Origin: Vanilla planifolia
Taxonomy: Eukaryota; Streptophyta; Magnoliopsida; Asparagales; Orchidaceae
DNA length: 64,000 nt
Assembly (NCBI GenBank): GCA_023846275.1
Contig: CM043865.1
Location: forward strand, 27,013,912 to 27,077,911
Direction: 5' to 3'
Part shown: one piece after another, positions 32,401 through 44,317 of the stretch
Numbering within the stretch: the first letter of the stretch is position 1
Layout of the letters: every line of letters starts with the position of its first letter
Made by a program: the position numbers and the translations under genes
Notes under the pieces: generated by a model
What the model was told of the DNA's origin: nothing
What the model saw: only the letters and a program-made list of their open reading frames with translations
Database searches by the model: none

Positions 32401-35400
32401 GCTGTAAGCATAACCCTTAGGAAGGAAATCAAAAGCTAAAGTGCTCTGATGATTGGTTAGCCCGTAACTCCTGCTCAGCAATTAATGCTTGGTTTTAATT
32501 TCTATGTTGCTGCTTTTGTATACTTCTGTTTTTTGTATACTTCTGTTTCTCAAAGAAGTTTTAAATTGTGCAAATTTTCTTGTGTAAGGCTGATTGTTTA
32601 AAGGGTTAGACTTGAACCTTAAAAAAACAGAGGTTAAAGAATGCTTATTTTTATTGCTTTATTTTTTTGTTGTATTTGATTATTTGTTATTCATCAAAAT
32701 AAAAGAAATTGTTGAACATTATGAGCCTAAATGATTTTGATGATAACAAAATATTTGATTTGCATTTATGGTAATTTATCTAGTGTTTGAATTTCAAATA
32801 ATAATTAAGATAGATAGAAAAAGATCACCTACATCCTATAGAGTTAATAAGAACTTGATAATAACTTTCAAATGATGCCCAACGAGTTCAATGAAATAGA
32901 AAACAGATGTGAAACCCTAAGAAAGACAGCATAAGTTCATGACTAAGTTAAGTTGCAGAGTGTTAAGAAATTTATGTAAGAAATTAAGTCGTAATTTACC
33001 ATTGTTTGAACAAGAACTATTTGCATGTCTTCATGATTTAAAGTGCATTTAGGTATGATTAGTGCTCTTACCTAATAGCCTAAATTAGTTCAATTTAATT
33101 AAGCTACTTCTTGCATTGGTTTTAAATCACGAGAAATATGGCTTTACATTCATGAATTATTATATTTTATTTATTTTACAAAAAGTAGATTTGAGGTGCT
33201 AGATGTGCAATATGGCTTTACATTCATGAGAAATATGGCACGATGGCAGGCACATGCAGATGTGAGGTGATGGTTGCTGCAGGGGCACAAGGCTGAGAGC
33301 GTGCAGCCAGTCTGTCGAAGGCACATGCATATCCAAGAATTGCATACATTATGTTAACATTAAAGCATGTTACATCATGACCAATGCACGTGTAGATCAA
33401 AGTGAAGCCAAGGCACATGAGTGCACAAACCAGAGAGAAGCAAAAGCCAAATGTGCACTGATTCAAGCCATAATGACTATTTTTCCAAAAAGTTGGAATT
33501 GGGAGATTTTGTGTGCTATAGTTTTTAAATGTTAGCAAACATTCATCTAAATGTCTAGAACTCCCCCAAGTTTGCTAATAATTAGATAAATCCACTTAAA
33601 TTATAGAATTAAGCTAATGCTCTAAAATAATCACAATGGCAAAAATTGAAGAAATCTGTATTGCATGCCTTGCATTCATTCCTTCCCTCTTGCAATTGTC
33701 TTCACCATCAAATTGGGAGGAAATAGAGGATGCTTTTAACCTTTTACTATTGCTGCAAAGTCTTTGGTATGATAAGTTCTAGAAGAAAGTTTTGAAAGGA
33801 AAAGGAAGCTTTACATTTTTCATCCTCTTGCTATTGGATTCTCAAACTCTGTGGTAAGAGATCAAGTTAATTTCCTCCCGCTATTGTAAGCAGAATCCTT
33901 TGGGAGGAAATCAAAAGCTCAAACCTCTTAATGTTATACAAAGCAATATATCTATTAGACAAAACCTAAGATTTATTGTTAAGGTTTATCTAACTGACTT
34001 GTTATTACATAACACCCACTTTACACACCGCTATTGCTTGTCTCAGTTTTTGGCTTTAACTCCTATGTTAAGGATTTTACTTGCTTCCATTGCTTAATGC
34101 CGTTAACTTGTAAATTATGCAGATTGCTTTGTGTAAAGCTAGTTGTTGAAAGAGTTGGATTTAAGCCTTAAGAAATCAAAGACTAAAGCTTAGCCTATGT
34201 AAAAGTTTAAATTATATTTGAGTCTTAAAACAACCAGAGAGATTAGAAGTTAACCTATATAAAAGCTTAAGTTAAACTTGACTCTATAACAAATCAAGAG
34301 ATGTGACTGTTGAACCTAACGAAAAGCCAATAAGGTTGAGTTATAATCCAAAAAAAGATTCAAGAGGTTATCCTTGAACTTTCAAAGAAAAAACACAATT
34401 TTATTGATTTCTCCACTAGCTTAAGTAACAAAATGAAAAAAAAAGGAAAGACTCAAGCTAGTTAGCCTGGCGATGGTTATAAGCTTAATTGAGTAAGAGT
34501 CAAACTACTTGAAAAACTCTTGGCCTTTTACTTACTGTATTTAATTTACTTATGATTGAATGTTGCACTTAAATAAATAATATTTATGTCATGATTTGTA
34601 CTTAAGGACTAAATTTTGAACAAGAATTTTGAATGAATTATTCAATTCATCCCCCTTCTTGGGCATATTAGATTCATAAAAGAGCTTATATTCAAGCATA
34701 TTGTAACTTCTAGTAGATACTCCTTAAGGTACCTAATAACAAACACAACAATTTATTCATAATCCCACTTGCTAATGGTCTTTCTATCTTGTACTCAACA
34801 TCTACCATGACTAAGATGATCATAAAATTTATTGGCCAAACTATCTTATGTGGTGTCAAGCATTCGAAGTCTGTGTTGTTAACCAAGACAAATTAATTCA
34901 CCTTCTATTGAACCTCACTCGAATGGCAAGGACAAAAATTCTACCTACTACATGTAATGACAGAAAAACAGCTACATAGTTATGGTTGCATCATAACTTC
35001 TAAAGAGCATAGAGCCTTCTCCATTGTCATGTTTCTTGACACACTTAAGAAGACTTGGGATAAGCTCAATGAGATGTATTCACAAGAGACCACCTCTTTG
35101 AGTGTTTTAGTTATATAAGAAAATCTTCAACTTGCACCAAGCTCAATCTTAGCCCCTCTAAGAGTATTTTAGCATTTTGCAAGAAGCTCTTGTTGAATTG
35201 CTTGTGCATCTCCTGTTAATTGTTAATATAACAAAAAGCATAATGGGCAGAGCTTGCAAACTTCCTTTATGGTCTCAAATGATTCCAATTATCAATTCAA
35301 CACCAAATCATCGCTAGTGGATAAGATATATTTTGCTCAATCATCTTTTCTTGGGCACTCTATATGTCCACTACCTTTAACATAGCTACTAAATCTTTCA

Positions 35401-38400
35401 CAAAATCTTTTGCTCTAATTATTTAAGGTTGGGTCTAGACCAGATAACGATAATTATAGTCATAGACATGGTCAAGATTCTAAAATCTCTTGACCTCTTC
35501 AATGCTGCTCTCTTTGTGGACATACCAACCACATCTTTGAAAAATGTTGCATCAAGTTTGGAAATCATGCTTGGGTCAATAAGGTTGATAATGAAGTCAC
35601 CATCTTCTCTTACTAAAGATGGCATTATCATGATTCAAGATGAGTTAAAAAAATTCAAACTCCAACAAATTCTACAATCCTTTGTTTCACATTATTTTGT
35701 TCAAGATATTTTTTTGTTCCTTATGTCTTTAATGCTAGCCATATGTCTACTAACCGCAAGGAAGTGAATTTTTTGCAATCCTGAATGTGGTGTTTATTTC
35801 TTAGATATTGAAATTTTATCTATAGTTTTTAAAATATCATTTGTTTCTTCTTAGGTTGAAGTAATGTTTTTCACTTGTCATCTGATTTTAAGTTTAAATC
35901 TTGTTAAGAAAGCATCATTACACTTCCTATACTCAAAAAATTGACAATGAGTTCTATTCTATTTGAGTTAATTCATTTTGGTGATTGTGATCCTTGTTAA
36001 GTTGATCTCTCAATGGTAGTTATTCACCTTTTGTTGATGCCTTTTATTAAGTTATTTGGTTATATCTTCTGAAACATAAATCTCTGATATCAAGGGCAAT
36101 TAATTCTTTCGTAATGAAATAAAAACCTCTTTTTTTACTAAAAATTGAATTTTTTGCTCCAACAATACTCTTGAGCTAATTCAAAAATCTATATTTGATT
36201 TTCTTAACTCATTAGGTATCATACATCAAACCTAATACATGTATACCTCTCAAAAAATGACATAGTTAAGCACAAACATTAACGCAAATGTCATGCCGCA
36301 CGCATGCTCATATTTCAAGTACATGTGCCCTACAATCTTGAGGGGATGTCATTATCCCAACCTATTATCTTATTAATTAGATGCCTTCTTCGATTTTGAA
36401 AATTGCTATTCCCTTAACCTTATTATGTTCCAAGAAATCTCTCTTCTCTATTACTCCCAAAGTTTTTTGTTACACCATTTTTTTTCACTTTCATACTCTA
36501 ATACTTGACAAATTGTCTCCAAAACCATTAAGAGTAACATTTTTTACTACTTCCATATCCATAAAGGGTATCACTATTTTAATCTTATTAATATTGCTTT
36601 TATATTTCAATGAATGTTATCTTCTTTAAATAAATCTCATATTTTTCCAAGATAGCATCCTCCTTTATCTTTTTACCTCCCTGGCTATGCCTCATTCTCA
36701 ATTCGACCATTGATCTTGTCAATCTGGGTCCTCTCAAAATACAAAGAAAAATATCTTCGTACTAATCATCTTTTAAATGCCTATATCCCTCTTTGTAACC
36801 TTAGACTTGCTTAACAAAAAACATTGATGCATCCTAAGTGAAAACAGGCTATGGTCAAAGAAATGTTTGCTCCTAAATTTTGTGGAATGAGAAATTTGAT
36901 TCATGCACACCTCCTAATGTTGATGTCATTGTCTGATGGTGTTTACTCTTAAGTATAACCCATATAACATCATCGACGAATACAAGGCTTGCTTGGTTGC
37001 CAAAGACTTATACATATGACATAGGTTGTCATTGAACTTTCTTTATCGTTTGGAATTGAATTTAATTTAGATCATGTTCTCTCTTGCAATCAATCAAGAT
37101 TGGCCTATATTTTTAACTTGATATCAAGAATGCCTTCCTGTATGGTCTTCCTTAGAAGATTGTATTCATGGAGCAAACATCAAGTTTTCATGCTCAAGAG
37201 GAGAACTAGATCATGTTTGCAAGTCAACAAAAACTATTTACAATTTGAAACAATCCAAAAGACTTGTTTGAAAAGTTTAGTTAGATTGTTATCGCATTTA
37301 AATTTCAAAATTGCTTAGCTAATCATTCAAATTCATCAAAAAAAAAAAAACATTTATGATGTTGTTATGCTAGTTATCCATAATGATGGTATTCTCATAT
37401 CTGATAGTGGATTCATGTATACTACAAAAGCAAGAATATTTGGCGAAGAATTTTGTTACCAAAGATATAAGACATCCTCCATCCTTTCTTAGGATCAAGA
37501 TAGCTCATAACAACCAAGAAGTTGTCATGACTTAATGGAAGTATACACTTGATTTACTATAAGAGCCAGGTCTAGTGGGTGCCAATTCTATTGATACTTC
37601 GATCAACCTAAATATAATAATGAAGAATTTTTTGAAAACAAATATAGCTTCAAAGAATTAGTGGCAAATTGATCCAACTTTCAACTTATATGACATTTAG
37701 TTCCTGTTGTTATAGATAACATACCTTGGGCTTCTTAAGTTACAAATGGCAATCTTCATGAGAAACAATGAAAATGAGCCTACTTTTTCTCCCTTTAACC
37801 ATCTCACTACCTTGTCAAATTTGCAGATTATTTTTTCACTTCTCTAATTGAAAAAAACAAAAAAGCATCTAAATGAATTAGCAAAAAAATTTATGCCAGG
37901 AACAATATTATCTTTTGCAGATTTTACCTCAGGTTAGGGATTTTTCAATCAATTACTAAGGTTTCCCTTGGCTTTAGAGTATAGTCAAGCTGTTTTGGCT
38001 GAAGCAATTTTAAAACCACATACATATCCTAGCAAAAGTTGTGACAGCCGAACAGTTCTTTCAGGATAACTCTATTGTGCACCCCTTAAACTTTCTATGA
38101 AATTGGTGTTGATTCCTTTTCTGTAAGATAAATGGTCCTTACAAGATTCAGATGATTGAATCCAAAGAAGCTACCTAAGAAAACTTTTGTTCATTAAGGA
38201 CTAATTGCTCTTTCGACCGTGATTGATGGTTGCCTGACATAGGCAGAAATGAACAAGGTCTAGAATCTTCATCTGCATGAGATAAACAAAACTTTTTTTA
38301 GAGTATAGGAAAATTAGGTTTCAATGCATTTTTCAGCAAAATTGTTGAGCAAGCTAGATCGAATCTTCATGGAGACCAGTTACTAGCAAACAAATGGAGC

Positions 38401-41400
38401 AATCAATTGCTTGTTCGGAAATCTATGCATTGTTTATGTGAACGTTTACAAGTTGCTAAAATGTATCTGTACTAAATAAGCAAGGTTGGTTGATTAGATC
38501 CCCCTTTCCCTTTCTTATGAACTTGGAGTCCAGGCTAAACCCATTATCTGTAAGGTGAACGACCTTTACAAAATTCCAATGATTGGATCCACAGAAGCTT
38601 CCTATGGAAACTTTCCTTCATTAAAGATAAATTACTCTATTGATTGCAATTGATGATCGCTTTGATGGGCAGGAGATACTTGGGAAGGGAATTTTTTCAC
38701 ACATAAGATCAAGTTTGTAAGAGTATTACTGGCCAAATAGAATACAATGCATTTTTCATCAAAATTGTTCAACAAGTTAAATCTAATCTTCATGCGGATC
38801 AGTTACCAGCAACCAATTGGAGCTTATCAATCGACTTGGTAATTTATGTGTTATCAATGTGAATACAGATATTCAAATGAAAATATTCCTAAACAAGCAT
38901 GGTTGATTAATTAGGTTGAAGTATATTTAAGTTAAAAATTAAAATGGAGACGGTAGTTATATTGCTGGGAAGGTGATGGAGGGTAAATTCATAAGGTATT
39001 CAAGCTCGAGTCAACATTCAGGAGATACTGGAAATTTGGCCAGTGCAGCAGAAAGATGGATAAAATTCTAAATAGGAAATTGACACATTATTGCATCAAG
39101 GCCTGACAAGAGAGTATGATCAGGTGATTTATTATTCCTTTCTTCTTTTGATTTTCATAGCACTTATTCTCTTTGCACCAGGTTGTGCATATCCGTGTTG
39201 ATTTTTTTGGGTAGTGTATAAAACTAATGGGGCTTACAATTAAAAATATCACTCAAGGAAAACTGGTTTATCAGGCTGAGGTAGCTTGAACAATCCAGTA
39301 GAAAAAGGGCTACGATGAACAAAAAAGCCTGAAGATGGAAAGTGCTGTGGGCTTATAGTAACCAGCTAGTGACAACTTAGCAATTAAGAATTCATTGATG
39401 TATGCATCATTAAATTATTGCCGTATTTCCCCAAGTTTCATATTGCAATGCACATAGAAAACAACAAGTGAATGTGTTCAAGTGGAATCAACTACACAAA
39501 TTATTTATATCTCTTGCAAGCTATCAAATAACAGCTTTTTATTATGCCAGAAATATGTAAGATCAATCTTAACAGCATCATGTCATGTTCTTTTTGACTA
39601 TTCTGTTTTTATCAAATAGATTTAGAAAAAACAAAATATTCAATCATCTTTCTCTTTAAATAACCTTCTCTTCCTGACTTTTCTTCTTCACGATGCTGAT
39701 TTTCCTCTTTTATTCCTTTTTGCTTCCTTGTACGGTCCTTTTTAACAGCATCATGTCATGTCCTTTTTTACCATTCTAATTTAATCAAATAGATGTAGCA
39801 GAAAAATATAACAAAATATTCAATCATCTTTCCCTTTCAACAGCTTTCTCTTCCTCACTTTTCTTCAAGATGTTCATTTTCCTCATTTATTCCCTTTTGC
39901 TTCCTTGGAATATGGCCCATAATATGTGCACAAGAAGCCATAAATCAAAACAATCAGACTCTCTGTTCATTGTCTTGTTTAAGACCATGGCCATAACACT
40001 CTCTTGGTATTATCCACTTTTTTTTTCCCCCCTTCGCATTGCATTCTCCAATCCTCTTCATTAGATAGCAAACTTATAACATGAAACTAGTATTTACAGT
40101 TCGCTTTGCTTAAAACCAGGATCATGATAATTATGTCAAAAAACAACAATCATACTCCAAACGCATAGATAAAATCCTACAAGCCTGCTTATATGAACTT
40201 GCTATAAGGATCTAGAAAACTCATAACCCAAAAATGTATTACTGAAATTGAAACCGATGATAAATGGGATCTTAATCAACTTATATGTAGCCATGTTTGT
40301 TAAGGCTAGGTCAACACATTGTTAGCGCTCAATGGAAACAAACAAATTCACACAATAGCTTGTTTTCTTTAAAGAAGTGATTGAAATATATGAACTACTA
40401 CCACAAGAGAATTGAAAATTTCTTCTTCATTTTATATTATCCAACTCACAAACATGATCAACATACCTCAGTTGCAAGGAGGGATTTCAATAATTCCGTT
40501 TGTGAAGATGCTGCAAAGGTTCAAATTATTGAAGTATTAAAATTAGAACACCATTTTAATTATGGAAATCTAGATAATATTTGTTGCACAGAATTTAGTA
40601 AAAATATAAATGGAAAAAATGATATACAAGCATAAAAGCATCATTACCATGGATGGGTTTACCATTGAGGAAAGCACCTTGTCCACGAACACCTGTAAAT
40701 AACTACATATAAACACCAAAACAAACTAGTTTAAGGGTGTCATTGACAAAGTAAAAGAGGTACATTAATTTTCAAAATTGTATAAGTCTAACATTGCAAG
40801 TTCATGCGAATGTTATTAGGTGAGATAAACATGTGAAAAAAATCCTACTTTGAACACTCAATAAGTAATGATTTTAATATACAAGTGGTGACTCTTAACT
40901 TCTACTTTAAGTTTTTGAGTTAATACGTGTCCTTGCACTAGTGGCACCCCAATTTTGGCCCAAAAGATATTACTCCTCTATAGTTTGACTGCAAGCAAGC
41001 AATTCATGCAAGATGTGCTCCCAAAGGTCAATTCAACTATGGTTAAGCAAAAAATTCATTAGCAAGAAAATCTCATAATATCCACAAGTAGTTAAGTGAG
41101 ATTTTAACGTGTACAAACATGATGGATTAAACGACCCAATGGATGAGGAGTCAATCTAATATGGATAGACTATCATGTCAAGAGATTATAACTATAAATA
41201 TAAAAAGTTGCTAGACATTGGATATTAAAAAACAAATTATGCTATTGATATATAAATGTTGGACCTTACAATTAGTTTAATATTAAAATAAAATATATTA
41301 TTGATATACAATTTTTGGACCTCATCATTAATTTAAACTTTCAAATTGATAGGTATCCATGTGCTACTTTTTAGATCCAACTTAAACCCACAAGGTTTTA

Positions 41401-42622
41401 ATCTTTTAAAAGGTTATATTCCATTGATTTTTAAAACATGTACATTTTTATTTCCTCTTATAATTAAACATTGATTGGATGGAATGTTTGAAACCTATCA
41501 TAATATGTGAGTTGGAAGAAGAGAGAGAGAGAACGAGGACAATGGAATAGACAGCAAAATGTTGAGATTGCAACCAGGAAATTGACATACCATAAAATCT
41601 AATTCTTAAATAACCAATATTAATGCATTTCTTTTGTAATGAATTCCACTGAAGAGGGAAAGATCAAGATCAAGCTCACCTCACCAATTATGGGATTGTA
41701 TACAACACCCACAGTAGGAACCTTATCAATAGTAAGACCTATTGAGACACAAACAAAAGGAAACCTACAAAAAAACAAAACGATGACTTCTTTGAGAGAA
41801 AATCTTGTAGGAAAGAAACAAGATAAAAGTGATACCCATGGACAAAATTTGTAGTCCCATCAAGGGGATCAACGATCCAAGTCGGTTCATCAGTTAATTC
41901 AGAAGTACCAAAAGCAGCTGATGTTTCTTCACCTATAAACTACAGCAAGGATGGGCATAAAAAAAAGTTATGTAAATGATCCTAGTGCAAGTTTTGAATC
42001 TTCTGTTATAATAAACAATCAGAGAGAACAACTACTCACCTTGTGACTTGGAAAGTGCTTCTTGAGGTGAGTAAAGATGAGTTCTTCGCATGCTTTGTCG
42101 GTTTCAGTCACCAAATCTACCTGCATTCCATCAATTTGGCTATGGAACTCAAAAATTTTAGGGTCCAAAGCATCAAGAGATGAAAACATATTTATGCAAA
42201 TGAGAAAAATGTGAATTATTTTAATGAAGACAGGAGCATATCGACCTTTATGCTGGTCCATCTATCTTAAATAAAATGAAGTTAATGGCCATCAAATTAA
42301 AGCTTTGGTAGCCCGCTGCTAGACATTAGTAGAAGTATGATTTTCTAGCAAGCAAACAATATGGCATAATAAATAATTAATAAAAGGGAAGTGAAACGAA
42401 CCTGTCCCTTGTGCTCCACATGCTTCGTCTGATAAAAACCTTGACGAATGACCTAAGAAATTCACAATACAACAAAACAGAACAGCCATTGTTTGGCCCA
42501 GGCTCGTTAAGGCTAAGGAAAAACGAATGAACAAAAGGCGGAGCTCCGATCACCTCCCCGGCATTCTTGGCGGCATCCACGGCGACAGCAAGCAATTCGG
42601 CGTGAGAAACTACAACGTCCAT
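29467..42622 (-). CDS. VTC4: Inositol monophosphatase (IMP/VTC4 type), 11 exons
   Basis: Hydrolyses inositol monophosphates with Mg2+; the plant enzyme also dephosphorylates L-galactose 1-phosphate for ascorbate. Exons (minus strand): 42554-42622, 42402-42452, 42040-42120, 41836-41939, 41680-41764, 40648-40702, 40467-40510, 30389-30457, 30206-30306, 30073-30129, 29467-29578. All junctions are GT/AG with matching phases and total 828 bases, 275 residues, close to the usual 270. Metal ligands are all present: GEE at 70-72, DPLDGT at 91-96 (Asp91, Asp94), and WDVAAG at 220-225 (Asp221). No N-terminal targeting extension is seen, so a cytosolic enzyme is likely. It has no frameshift or internal stop. 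Intron 7 is 10,009 bases. It diverges from the glutaredoxin gene. Confidence 0.95.
31840..32520 (+). repeat. Left copy of diverged repeat in intron 7
   Basis: Matches 33320-34060 in order through AAGTGAAGCCAAGG, GCCAAATGTGCAC, AAACATTCA, AAGCTAATG and GGAAATAGAGGA blocks. The offset is about 1.5 kb in the same orientation. It may be two old LTRs or a segmental duplication. Confidence 0.65.
33320..34060 (+). repeat. Right copy of diverged repeat in intron 7
   Basis: Partner of 31840-32520, with the same blocks in the same order. It lies just upstream of the Copia gag relic and could be part of that element. Confidence 0.65.
34790..37700 (+). mobile_element. Decayed Copia retrotransposon in intron 7
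   Basis: Plus strand, antisense to the host gene. A gag-like stretch near 34860-35110 includes [20 protein letters not shown] knuckle, [14 protein letters not shown], lies at 35506-35547. RT remnants follow near 36830-37330 ([15 protein letters not shown]; later frames echo the region of the usual DVKNAFLYG and VYMEQP motifs) with many stops and frameshifts. It belongs to a different and much older lineage than the 15.5-22.3 kb cluster. It cannot encode anything. Confidence 0.75.
38080..38930. repeat. Diverged tandem duplication, unit about 430 bp
   Basis: Two units (about 38080-38500 and 38520-38930) share CTGTAAG, CAATGCATTTTTCA, AAAATTGTT and CAGTTAC in the same order. Both contain CTTCATG near the end. 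They are non-coding and lie within intron 7. Confidence 0.6.
39569..39913. repeat. Tandem duplication, unit 173 bp
   Basis: TTAACAGCATCATGTCATG starts at 39569 and 39742. Both units run through AAAATATTCAATCATCTTT to a TTTTGCTTCCTTG end. They are fairly similar, so younger than the neighbouring repeats. Confidence 0.85.
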
Positions 42623-44317
42623 AGCACAACAAAAGTTTCAATGAATACAACTGACCGATCAATCAGCCCTTTTCGCTGCAGACGAAAGGAATTATAAAGA
42701 AATAACAGATTGAATGCATACATTTCTCGGCCATTTCTCCGCAACAGCTAAACCCGAAAGGTTCTTCGGTCCTGGATGATCAAAACGTATGGATTGCTTG
42801 CACAGGATTTGAAATCCAGGACAAATATTTTTAAAAAAATATCAAAATTCTTTTTAAAAAAATATCAAAATTCCAATAAAATATTTTTTTACAATTCTTT
42901 TTTCAGGATAAAACTCCTTTTAAACTCTTTTTTAAAATAATTTTTTAATTATAAATTTCATTTTAATTTTAAAAATGCGACAGCACACGTAAAGTTGTAA
43001 ACTTGGAATAAGTGTGGGAAACATGGACAAGAGCATATCCGTATGGAATATTCTAACTACAGATTACTATTTTAAACAATGGAATTCCATATCAAATTGG
43101 CCTTGGACACTAATATTAACCTATCAAAAATTAAAATATTAATTTTTTTTTATTTTGTCAACATTTTTATCTGGAATAAATCAAAATATTAACGTTCTAA
43201 TTTTTAATAAATTTGTTTGGGGCATAATAATATTTTTATTTTTAAAAGAAAAATTTGTATTATTTTTTCTTGTTCAATTAATCATATTCATGTATTTATA
43301 GGAATTCGATTGATTCAATTTTATATTTTATTTGTATATATTAATAAAATCATTCAATAAATTTTATTAGTTTTTTAATTAGATATATATTATATAATTT
43401 TATTCTCATATTAATAAAATTTATTGTGTAAGTATGCTTAGATGTTCTATAATAGTTATTTTATAATATGAATATTGAAAAAAAATGATGTTGTGTGGGA
43501 ATAAAATTAATGTTTAGCTCAAAATAATATCATGTGTTTTACTTTAATAAAAAATAAAAAAATATAAATATAATAAAAAGTAATTAATTCATAAACTTAT
43601 TAACAAATCTTAACAATTTTGATTTTGTTTAGCTCAAATCTTAATGTTTTTTCTACTTAAAAAACATTAAAAAATCTTTTAAAAATTTTAATGAATATTT
43701 AATGTTACTTTTACAAGATATTAAAAAAAATTTAAGTTTTTTTTTCATTTACATGAATTTTCTTGAAAATCAACCTTTAAAAATTAAATATTACCTATGT
43801 ACTCTCATAAAAAGTTTTTTTTGAGTAATATCATTAAAAAAGTAAATAAAAAGTCTAAAAAATAGTATTGATTAGTGTTGGGTCCCCTTATAAAAACATT
43901 TTAACTAAATTTGAAATAAATGTTGCTTTAAAAATGGTAGAATATTAACTATAAAAGCAAATAAAATCTCAAAAACGCCAATGCTTATAGGAAGTGTGAC
44001 TCGTCTAAACTAAAACCATTAAACCAAAGAAACAATGCAATGAAGCCGATTATACATGTTACTACAATCCATCCATGAATCGAGCGGAGAACTAAAGCCA
44101 TCACCTTTGTCAAGCTTGCATTTCGCATTTCTCCATCAAGTCGCGGATGCGAAGAATTGTTTCCCTTTGGGTGGTGGCGTTGCGCTTTCTATTAGTGGCC
44201 ATTGACCGGGATTATTGCGTAAGCATGATTACATGCCCACACAATAATTGGGGATGTTGGAGAACCGGGGTATAGCGGGACGTAGGCCCACATAGAGTAC
44301 AGGAGAAAAATAGGGTA
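42623..44317. promoter_or_regulatory. Divergent intergenic region (phosphatase / glutaredoxin)
   Basis: 1,695 bp between the start codons of two outward-facing genes, so it must hold both promoters. The centre (about 42800-43950) is extremely AT-rich. The right end (about 44050-44310) is GC-richer and is probably the glutaredoxin promoter and leader. No specific operator can be assigned. Confidence 0.6.

Larger units (their letters stand above)
30458..40466 (-). other. Giant intron 7 of the phosphatase gene
   Basis: About 10.0 kb between a good donor (GAG|GTATGT) and acceptor (GCAG|GTC). It holds three sets of diverged duplications and a decayed Copia element, mostly on the strand opposite to the gene. 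I see no independent intact gene in it. Confidence 0.85.
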
